Origin: an uncultured Eubacteriales bacterium | GTDB lineage: Bacteria > Bacillota > Clostridia > Christensenellales > CAG-138 | DNA length: 13,269 nt | Direction of reading: 5' to 3' | NCBI GenBank assembly: GCA_900547135.1 | Contig: URFJ01000044.1 | Span: 1-13,269 of the forward strand | Shown: in pieces, positions 7,934 through 13,269 of the stretch | Position numbering within the stretch: position 1 is the stretch's first letter | How the letters are laid out: the number at the start of each line of letters is the position of its first letter | The notes under the pieces: model-generated | The model's input: only the letters and a program-made list of their open reading frames with translations | The model's database searches: none | Told to the model about the DNA's origin: nothing | Made by a program: the position numbers and the translations under genes

Positions 7934-8779
7934 TTATTCCTCCCCAGATGCATCTATCAGCACCATAACTTCCTCAAGATGAAGGAAGTCTACCGAGGGT
8001 TCAATGATGGCATTGCGCATTTCCGAATCATCCGTTCTTCGTATTACCTCAGTAACAATCCCTACCGATATGGCTTTGGGATAAGGTCCGCCTCCAAGGC
8101 CGCTTGTCACTATTTTATCGCCCGGGACCAAATCGCTTCCGGACGGCAGATATGACAGCTCCAAGTTATATCCGTCGCCTCCTAGTGCAATCGACCCTTT
8201 GGCTATTCCATTATCCCTGGTGCGCTCTACCATAACGCTTACGTTCATGCTTCCGTCAATTATGGATGTTACCTTGCACCATGTCGCGCCTACATCCGTT
8301 ACTTTACCCACCAGTCCATATGCGTTAACCACCGGCATACCTTCCTCAATTCCATGATTGCGCCCCGCATTGATTGTCATGGTGTCAAACCAGGCGCTCT
8401 GGCTTTTTCCTATTACCTGTGCTGTGACATATTGAGAATCCCCATATGAATCGATAAAGTTTAAAAGCTCCTTTAGTCTTTCGTTCTCCTCTTTTACAGT
8501 CTCATATTCAGATAAAATCTGTTGCAGCTGAGCCAACTGGGTCTTTAGCTGCTGATTTTCAATATCAGCGTCCGTTGTGTTAAAAAGGTTCTGAAAAAAA
8601 TTCATCACTGCATCCGACGCCTTATATGAAAACGTCTGAATGGGTTGAAAAATGGATCCCGCAGTGCTTTCAATCCAGGTAAGAGTTCTTTCCCCTGAAG
8701 TAGCAAGCGCTATAACGCATAAAAGTACTACCGCTATTATCGTAATCAGAGCGGGTTTATTTTCAAGCAATTTTTTCAT
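7934..8779 (-). CDS. mreC: Rod-shape-determining protein MreC
   Basis: A 281-residue, membrane-anchored scaffold that links the elongation machinery to peptidoglycan synthases. ATG 8779 is chosen because AAAGGG at 8794-8789 gives 9-nt spacing; an in-frame TTG at 8785 would leave only 3 nt. A short basic N-terminus is followed by one membrane span (about 9-28, PALITIIAVVLLCVIALATS). A coiled coil with regular Leu and Gln/Glu spacing covers about 70-110 (QLKTQLAQLQQILSEYETVK). The double beta-barrel region follows with the family signature VIGKSQSAWFDTMTINAGR, then GIEEGMPVVNAYGLVGKV and GDKIVTSGLGG. It is the first gene of mreC-mreD-pbp2. mreB is not upstream; the next gene on that side is an unrelated amidohydrolase with an intervening promoter. 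Confidence 0.95.
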   Translation of the reverse strand: MKKLLENKPALITIIAVVLLCVIALATSGERTLTWIESTAGSIFQPIQTFSYKASDAVMNFFQNLFNTTDADIENQQLKTQLAQLQQILSEYETVKEENERLKELLNFIDSYGDSQYVTAQVIGKSQSAWFDTMTINAGRNHGIEEGMPVVNAYGLVGKVTDVGATWCKVTSIIDGSMNVSVMVERTRDNGIAKGSIALGGDGYNLELSYLPSGSDLVPGDKIVTSGLGGGPYPKAISVGIVTEVIRRTDDSEMRNAIIEPSVDFLHLEEVMVLIDASGEE

Positions 8780-8815
8780 AAGCAACTGCCCTTTCAGGTT
8801 CCGTTTATTCGGTTA

Positions 8816-8844
8816 ATTATAACCTTAATACAAGCTTTAGGCAA
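8816..8844 (-). promoter_or_regulatory. Sigma-A promoter of the mreCD-pbp2 operon
   Basis: On the minus strand, -35 TTGCCT (8844-8839) and a perfect -10 TATAAT (8821-8816) are separated by exactly 17 nt. Transcription would start near 8809, leaving about 30 nt before the mreC start. It makes the cell-shape operon independent of the upstream deaminase gene. Confidence 0.75.
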
Positions 8845-8919
8845 GAACGCAAGACAAAACGTCACAAAATGTTTATCTATAATCAAAAAAATCCCAAGCC
8901 ATTTATTATTTAATTAATA

Positions 8920-8954
8920 TAGATTGAATTTAATATGATTAATTTAGCAATCTA
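8920..8954. repeat. AT-rich quasi-palindrome between the deaminase gene and mreC
   Basis: TAGATTG (8920-8926) and CAATCTA (8948-8954) form a perfect 7-bp outer stem. The interior (AATTTAAT, ATG, ATTAATTT) extends it with a two-base bulge and one mismatch, so nearly all 35 nt can fold. It lies 44-78 nt past the stop of the minus-strand deaminase gene. A T7 run follows only about 30 nt later on that strand, so it is not a textbook terminator. The rest of 8845-8997 is very AT-rich and shows no gene. Confidence 0.4.
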
Positions 8955-8997
8955 ATTTGTATTTTTAATCAAATATTAAAGAAACCTCCGAATATAA

Positions 8998-10293
8998 TTA
9001 TCCATTTACAGCCTTCACCGCATAATTAATAACCTCGTTTCGGGCAAATTCTATATCAACGCTGCTAAACGCTCCATTCTCATATAGAATCCTGCCCCGC
9101 ACCATTGTAAGGCAAACATCAGCTCCCCTGCCGCTGTAAACAACAGCCGATAGATTCAAATGCCTCGTATCCAATAAAATTATATCCGCATCGTATCCCT
9201 CAGCTATTGACCCTATTTGCCCTGCCCTGCCCTGTGCTGCAGCCGCGTTTACCGTTGCAAGCTTTAGCGCCTGGTACGCTGTCATGGCGGACGGATCTTT
9301 TGAGACGCCCTTTGCAAGCAGCGCGGCAAGCTTTATTTCCTCAAACAAGTCGTGTGAGTTATTGGAGCAGCACCCGTCTGTACCAAGTGAAACATTGACG
9401 CCCCTTGAAATCATGGATCTTATATCCGCTATCCCGCTGGCAAGCTTTAAATTCGACACAGGGCAATGGGACACTGAAACGCCCTTTTGCGCCATTAAAT
9501 CCATATCATCCGGCTCAATATATACACAGTGCGCCGCCAAAACCGGCGTGTCAAACACGCCCTCATCCGAAAAAACCTGCGCCGGTGTTTTTCCATAGCG
9601 CCTCTTACACTTCTCATGTTCAGATAAAGTTTCAGACAGGTGCAGATGGGTTATCAACCCATATTCTTCAGCGATTGCATGAATGAGTCTCCATACGTCC
9701 GGAAATGAGGTATACTCGGCGTGAATTGAAACGTCCGCGCGTATCCTGCCGTCGCCGGAACCATGCCAGCACCTTATAAGTTCAATGGTTTCAACGATGC
9801 TTCGATCTTTATTGTAGTCAAAGCCATTTGGGTCTATCGCAACAACCGCATTGCTTAGCGACACCCTGATTCCCAGCTCCAATGCCAGCTTCGCTACAGC
9901 GGGCTGAAAAAAATACATGTCGCTTATGGATGTCGTTCCGTTTCTCAGCATCTCGGCTGCTCCCAGCCTGAATCCGGCCAGAACAGACCTTTCGTCCAGC
10001 TTTGCCTCAACCGGCAATACTTTATTATATAGCCATTCGTCAAGCTTATAATCGTCAGCGTACCCCCTCATCACGCACATGGCGGTGTGCGCGTGCGTAT
10101 TTATCAATCCGGGCATCAAAATCCGTTCTTTACAGTCTATAATTCTATTAACTGAAACAGCCGGCCGGCCGTTTCCGACATATGCAATTTTTCCATTGCT
10201 AACGCCTACGTAGCCATCAAAAATTGTAGGATGTTTATCATCCATTGTAATTATATTCGCGTTTGAAAACAGGATATCCAAGCTGTCAATCAT
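8998..10293 (-). CDS. mtaD: Amidohydrolase, methylthioadenosine/S-adenosylhomocysteine deaminase family
   Basis: A 431-residue cytosolic metal-dependent hydrolase of the TrzA/AtzC/MtaD branch of the amidohydrolase superfamily. Members deaminate 5'-methylthioadenosine, S-adenosylhomocysteine or related adenosines, feeding methionine and purine salvage. A small beta domain at both ends (DILFSNANIITMDD; GYDADIILLD) surrounds the TIM-barrel core. Metal and catalytic residues are in place: His67 and His69 (GLINTHAHTA), His216 and His218 (THLHLSET), His255 (LAAHCVYI) and Asp306 (LGTDGCCSNNSHDLFEE). The NNSHDLFEE segment fits the MTA/SAH-deaminase group well, but the substrate cannot be fixed from sequence; 5'-deoxyadenosine deaminase is the main alternative. 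The ATG at 10293 has only a modest SD (GGGGAAAGAG). The gene stands alone between mreC and the hydrolase gene, with no methionine-cycle neighbours. Confidence 0.83.
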   Translation of the reverse strand: MIDSLDILFSNANIITMDDKHPTIFDGYVGVSNGKIAYVGNGRPAVSVNRIIDCKERILMPGLINTHAHTAMCVMRGYADDYKLDEWLYNKVLPVEAKLDERSVLAGFRLGAAEMLRNGTTSISDMYFFQPAVAKLALELGIRVSLSNAVVAIDPNGFDYNKDRSIVETIELIRCWHGSGDGRIRADVSIHAEYTSFPDVWRLIHAIAEEYGLITHLHLSETLSEHEKCKRRYGKTPAQVFSDEGVFDTPVLAAHCVYIEPDDMDLMAQKGVSVSHCPVSNLKLASGIADIRSMISRGVNVSLGTDGCCSNNSHDLFEEIKLAALLAKGVSKDPSAMTAYQALKLATVNAAAAQGRAGQIGSIAEGYDADIILLDTRHLNLSAVVYSGRGADVCLTMVRGRILYENGAFSSVDIEFARNEVINYAVKAVNG

Positions 10294-10326
10294 ACTCTTT
10301 CCCCATCAATAAATTCTTATCTTAAG

Positions 10327-10410
10327 CTCAATGCGCCATATAGAAACGCAGTTAATGAATACAGCTCCGCACTAGGTATAACTTAGGCAAGTACAATAAT
10401 GGCGCTTGAG
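10327..10410. repeat. Long-armed inverted repeat between the hydrolase and deaminase genes
   Basis: CTCAATGCGCCAT (10327-10339) and ATGGCGCTTGAG (10399-10410) are complementary over 12 bp with one bulged T. They enclose 59 nt and fill most of the 119-nt gap. One arm lies 2 nt from the hydrolase stop codon and the other 34 nt from the deaminase start. There is no T run directly after either arm. It could be a weak terminator for the hydrolase gene, a leader structure for the deaminase gene, or a small inserted repeat. The geometry is seen; the function is not known. Confidence 0.5.
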
Positions 10411-10412
10411 AA

Positions 10413-11384
10413 TCATCCGTTGCCGGTTGATACGTTTATGTCCTTGCCATCAAGCATTACACGAACAGTGCCGTCAATATCGGTTCTATAGAGCTTGATT
10501 TCTAAGCGTTCAAGCAAATCTACGGTCTCTTGATGGGGATGGCCATATTTATTTTCCTTACCCATCATTCCTACCGCTATTTGGGGCGATACTGCATTTA
10601 AAAACGCCTCTCCGGAGGAAGTTGACGAACCGTGATGGCCCAGCTTCAATACGTCCGCCTTAAAAAGTGAAGCTGGCAACCTTGACATAGCTATATTTTC
10701 AGCACCGCTTTCAGCATCACCTGTAAACAGTATGGAGGTATCCCCGTATTTTACCCTGATCATTATGCTTTCATCATTCAGGTCTTTATAATCAGCATCC
10801 TCAAAGGGAGATAATATTCTGACCTCAACATCGGGATCCCATTCAATAAACGACTCCGCCCCCGCAGCCGCCTGATACACCGTGACGTCATTATCCTCCA
10901 AAGTATCCAGCATTCTTTCAAACGTGACTGTGGTATGTACGGCGTCGGTCATATAAAAGGCGCCTATAGAGTATTCCTGAATTATATCTTGCATACCGCC
11001 AATGTGGTCGCTGTGCGGATGGGTAGCAATCACCACATCTAAAGCACCTATGTCCTGGTCAGTCAAAAATCCATTTATATCATCATAATATTTGCCCTCT
11101 CCGCTGTCAATCAGCATGGTTTTGCCTGAGGGCGATTCCAAAAATATGCAATCCCCCTGGCCTACGTCAATAAACCATGCAAAAAGCATGCCGTCATTCA
11201 CGGGCGTATGTTTCAACCCGTTAGTTGGATTGTCAAAGCCTTCCTGTCCCGTTCTATCCGGGTGTGCGTCAATCTGCACTATTAAACCACAGGCCATAAG
11301 CCACGGCATCATAAAGATGAACACTAAAATTAAAACAATAAAACGAACTAACACAAGCCTGGAACTATCCGAACTATTTGGCAT
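10413..11384 (-). CDS. ComEC/Rec2-like MBL-fold hydrolase, lipoprotein
   Basis: 323 residues. The N-terminus is a lipoprotein signal: an Arg at 14, a hydrophobic run at 15-28 and the lipobox Leu29-Met-Ala-Cys32. The mature enzyme should therefore be anchored on the outer face of the membrane. The metallo-beta-lactamase fold begins with WFIDVGQGDCIFLESPSG, the hallmark of the ComEC/Rec2 hydrolase group. It has the metal motif His122-x-His124-x-Asp126-His127 (THPHSDHIGG), then Asp223 (LFTGDAES) and His250-His251 (KLGHHGSS). It lacks the ComEC membrane channel, so it resembles the detached hydrolase domain; related proteins act on nucleic acids or phosphodiesters, but the substrate here is unknown. 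The ATG at 11384 follows AGAGGG (11396-11391) with 6-nt spacing. It has its own promoter and is divergent from the other lipoprotein gene. Confidence 0.88.
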   Translation of the reverse strand: MPNSSDSSRLVLVRFIVLILVFIFMMPWLMACGLIVQIDAHPDRTGQEGFDNPTNGLKHTPVNDGMLFAWFIDVGQGDCIFLESPSGKTMLIDSGEGKYYDDINGFLTDQDIGALDVVIATHPHSDHIGGMQDIIQEYSIGAFYMTDAVHTTVTFERMLDTLEDNDVTVYQAAAGAESFIEWDPDVEVRILSPFEDADYKDLNDESIMIRVKYGDTSILFTGDAESGAENIAMSRLPASLFKADVLKLGHHGSSTSSGEAFLNAVSPQIAVGMMGKENKYGHPHQETVDLLERLEIKLYRTDIDGTVRVMLDGKDINVSTGNG

Positions 11385-11416
11385 AGCCTACCCTCTTATA
11401 TAAAGAATACTGGAAT

Positions 11417-11445
11417 ATTATACAACACTTATATTAAAAAGGAAA
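11417..11445 (-). promoter_or_regulatory. Probable promoter of the MBL-fold lipoprotein gene
   Basis: A perfect -10 TATAAT (11422-11417, minus strand) lies 17 nt after a poor -35, TTTCCT (11445-11440). Transcription would start near 11410, 26 nt before the ATG. The -35 hexamer overlaps the outermost arm of the structured element described next. Confidence 0.5.
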
Positions 11446-11715
11446 CCCCAAAAGGACGTGAGGCAGGAAACCATAACCTCAAACGGCTATCTTAAGCATC
11501 TTTTATGCCATCGCCGTTGGCAATACCACTCTGGATGTACCTGCCTCCTCATTCCCGCATCTGCCGCAAAACGTGGCTCTTTTTGAGGTCCTCGAGTCTG
11601 AAGCGTGCAAATAAGCGCGGAGCGGAAAGCCATAGCGTCCCTATGGCAGGCTTCGCATCAATGCTATCGGCAACACTATCCGCTTTATGCCGATTCTTTC
11701 CTGTCTCAGTTTCCC
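11436..11715 (-). ncRNA. Candidate structured RNA or MITE-like folded element
   Basis: About 280 nt without a credible gene but with dense secondary structure. The ends pair: TGAGGCAGGAAA (11459-11470) with TTTCCTGTCTCA (11697-11708), 11 of 12 positions. Outside them GGAAAC (11441-11446) pairs perfectly with GTTTCC (11709-11714). Inside are AACGGC/GCCGTT (11482-11487, 11513-11518) with a nested GCAT/ATGC, GCCATAG/CTATGGC around a 5-nt loop (11629-11647), and ATCGGC/GCCGAT (11666-11671, 11689-11694). On the minus strand the closing stem is followed at once by TTTTTAAT, like an intrinsic terminator, so a minus-strand transcript is favoured. No clear dedicated promoter was found. I do not recognise RNase P, tmRNA, SRP or 6S RNA. 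A non-autonomous mobile repeat with terminal inverted repeats is an equal alternative. Confidence 0.4.
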
Positions 11716-11758
11716 TTAGGGTAAGTTTGCATCAAATATGATTAGAACCGCTCACTTA

Positions 11759-11767
11759 TGATATAAT
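11759..11767 (+). promoter_or_regulatory. Extended -10 promoter of the divergent lipoprotein gene
   Basis: TGATATAAT at 11759-11767 is a perfect extended -10 (TG-n-TATAAT). No good -35 is found at 16-18 nt upstream, which is normal for this promoter type. A start near 11774 leaves about 30 nt of leader containing the AAAGGA ribosome site. Confidence 0.55.
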
Positions 11768-11803
11768 GATGATACCAGCTGTTTTGAAAGGAATGCTATA
11801 TAT

Positions 11804-13269
11804 ATGCGCAAGCGCTTATTTAAAACACTTTTATTGATGTTTATATTGGCGTTCATATCAGCCTGCTCGCCTGACGGCGGCCAGGAAGGCAATATGGGCG
11901 ATCAAGAGGATAATCCTTTGATAAATGATATGTCAACTCCACTTAAGGGCGGCTCGGATGATATTGAGAGAGCTAACCTGGCCTCCGTAAATATAAGCTC
12001 CGATGGCTCAACCACTAAAATTGATCTCAGCTTTAATGAGGGAAGCAGGGTTTCCGGAGATATGGTTGAGGAAAAAGCGGATGGTGTGCCTTCATACACG
12101 GTTGTCGGCCTAGACGATCCTCAACGTATAATTATTGAGCTTCCTGGGGTGGAACACTGGGATTATGAATTTAATACGCCCTTCTACGAAGCTGAAGGCG
12201 TGTTTGGATTATTCAGGGTACCCATGGAAAAGGGGTGCGCACTGTACATTCAGCTTTCAGGTGAATCGAAATTCTCCGTCGTATCATATGGCAACAATAT
12301 TGAGATCAGCTTGAAAGCCGCGGATAACCGATCCGAAGGCCAGGAAACCAGCGCGCCTGAAAAGAACAATAACGTTGAAATAATTGGCGCTGAAGATGGA
12401 CAGAAGTATTACTGCGTTGCCGATGCATATCACGACTATCTTGAAGGCTCTATTATAATGAATGGTATGACGCCAATTCTCTCACAGGAGCGCAGCAATA
12501 TCCTGCTTATATCCAATGGATTTGTTTTTGAGACTGAAGCCGAGCAATTCAAAAACAATATACTGATGACAAACCCGTCTTTTTCACCTGAAAAATGGAA
12601 AGTCATACCTCTTTTAGAGGGGGAGTTTCCCTCGTACGATCACGATATAGAATATACCGCTATATATGAAAAGGAGGTAATTCGATTAGACGGCATTTCC
12701 TCTACCTGCGAAGTGTTTATACCAGACGGCGTATATTTGTGCACGGATGTTCGAAACGGCGATGTGCTTTACTCTCAAAGAAAGTCGTTTGACGAGGGAC
12801 ATGAAACCCATTCATATGAGGAACTATGGCTTATGGACTCGTCCGGTGAAAAAAGGCGCGTGTTAAACTTTGAATTCTATACAATAGAACGCGCCGCTTT
12901 TTCATCGAGCGGTCATCTTCTTGCCGTGCTAGAGCGGACTGAGGAAGGTGCAAACCTTTACGCATTTAATACAAATACCTGGGACCTTGCCGCGGACTTG
13001 ACATCGGAAGGTTTTGGAAGCATGGTAAGCTCGTTTACATGGGATCAACTGGGTACAAAGATTTACGCTACATGCTTAAACGACGGTATAGCGCTTCATG
13101 AATATGACTTTAGCGTTCCCTCTTGCGCAAAGAGCCATCTTACGGTTTATAACGAAAACATTGATGAGGGCAACCTAGGATTCCATGATGGAAGGATTTA
13201 TTTCTCTTATTCTGATATGGACAACGGCACATGGATATACAGCGTTATGCCCAAGGGCGGATCGAGCAC
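11804..13269 (+). CDS. Lipoprotein with AMIN-like and propeller-like regions, 3' end outside the window
   Basis: The frame is open from ATG 11804 for 488 codons to the window edge, so the C-terminus is missing. AAAGGA at 11787-11792 serves as SD (11-nt spacing). An overlapping ATG at 11793 is in another frame and has no such product. The signal is that of a lipoprotein: MRKRLFK, a hydrophobic stretch, then the lipobox Ile18-Ser-Ala-Cys21. An acidic, Gly-rich linker follows. Residues about 58-185 repeat a strand pattern ending in a P-x-R-I-I-I-E-L-P-G motif (DDPQRIIIELPG). This resembles the AMIN domain, which targets envelope proteins to the cell wall. The rest (about 200-488) is beta-rich with Trp/Gly-spaced blades such as EELWLMDSSGE, HLLAVLERTEEGANLYAFN and GRIYFSYSDMDNGTWIYS, suggesting a beta-propeller of the TolB/WD40 kind. 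Domain calls are from pattern only; the function is unknown. Confidence 0.85.
   Translation, partial: MRKRLFKTLLLMFILAFISACSPDGGQEGNMGDQEDNPLINDMSTPLKGGSDDIERANLASVNISSDGSTTKIDLSFNEGSRVSGDMVEEKADGVPSYTVVGLDDPQRIIIELPGVEHWDYEFNTPFYEAEGVFGLFRVPMEKGCALYIQLSGESKFSVVSYGNNIEISLKAADNRSEGQETSAPEKNNNVEIIGAEDGQKYYCVADAYHDYLEGSIIMNGMTPILSQERSNILLISNGFVFETEAEQFKNNILMTNPSFSPEKWKVIPLLEGEFPSYDHDIEYTAIYEKEVIRLDGISSTCEVFIPDGVYLCTDVRNGDVLYSQRKSFDEGHETHSYEELWLMDSSGEKRRVLNFEFYTIERAAFSSSGHLLAVLERTEEGANLYAFNTNTWDLAADLTSEGFGSMVSSFTWDQLGTKIYATCLNDGIALHEYDFSVPSCAKSHLTVYNENIDEGNLGFHDGRIYFSYSDMDNGTWIYSVMPKGGSS

Noticed and set aside
8960..8995. GGAGG on the minus strand after the deaminase stop, as a ribosome site for another gene
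   Set aside because: The only start in range is a TTG followed by a stop after six codons.
11480..11640. Minus-strand protein-like stretch (RLFARFRLEDLKKSHVLRQM) in the folded element
   Set aside because: Interrupted by stops in every frame within a short distance and lacks a start site; the RNA-like pairing explains the region better, though an old transposon gene fragment is not excluded.
11505..11741. 78-codon plus-strand ORF across the folded element
   Set aside because: No ribosome site, odd Ser/Arg/Leu-rich composition, and it reads through the hairpin arms; it is explained by open frame by chance.
1..13269. CRISPR arrays, tRNA or rRNA genes
   Set aside because: No regularly spaced direct repeats and no T-loop or rRNA-like sequence were seen on either strand.

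Overview
The window looks like chromosomal, mostly housekeeping DNA from a low-to-medium GC Firmicute of the class Clostridia. The evidence is a dnaG-sigA pair, an mreC-mreD-penicillin-binding-protein-2 cluster, purine-rich Shine-Dalgarno (SD) sites, a TTG start, two lipobox lipoproteins and a DUF11-type protein. I would guess Christensenellales or a relative, but no rRNA or other marker here settles it. Stop codons are used conventionally and the standard bacterial code fits.

Layout. (1) 81-947 (+) encodes a two-repeat DUF11-like surface-type protein with its own terminator at 976-1001. (2) 1205-4080 (+) is the macromolecular synthesis pair: DNA primase (dnaG) and the primary sigma factor (sigA/rpoD), separated by 14 nt and ending in a hairpin terminator at 4174-4207. 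(3) 4208-4882 has no intact large gene. On the minus strand it holds the remains of a protein with a Trp-Cys-Ala-Ala-Phe-Val block resembling CHAP/NlpC-type cysteine peptidases, broken by three in-frame stops. It also holds a 35-codon ORF with a strong SD. (4) 8779-4883 (-) is mreC, mreD and a penicillin-binding protein 2 (PBP2), tightly packed behind a good sigma-70-type promoter at 8816-8844. They make the cell-elongation scaffold and its transpeptidase. mreB is not next to them, and the PBP2 carries an insertion of roughly 100 residues. (5) 10293-8998 (-) is an amidohydrolase of the methylthioadenosine/S-adenosylhomocysteine deaminase family. (6) 11384-10413 (-) is a ComEC/Rec2-like metallo-beta-lactamase-fold hydrolase made as a lipoprotein. 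(7) 11804 to the right edge (+) is a second, divergent lipoprotein with an AMIN-like N-terminal part and a propeller-like C-terminal part, cut off by the window.

The stretch that the genes do not explain is 11436-11715, between the two divergent lipoprotein genes. It is about 280 nt of non-coding DNA. Its two ends pair with each other, it contains several perfect hairpins, it ends in a T run on the minus strand, and it has two mutually exclusive pairing options for one arm. It is a candidate structured RNA or a small mobile, MITE-like repeat. Smaller unexplained dyads lie upstream of dnaG, between the hydrolase and the deaminase, and downstream of the deaminase.

Functionally the window joins replication priming and housekeeping transcription (dnaG-sigA) to side-wall peptidoglycan synthesis (mreCD-PBP2), on convergent transcription units that meet at the decayed gene.
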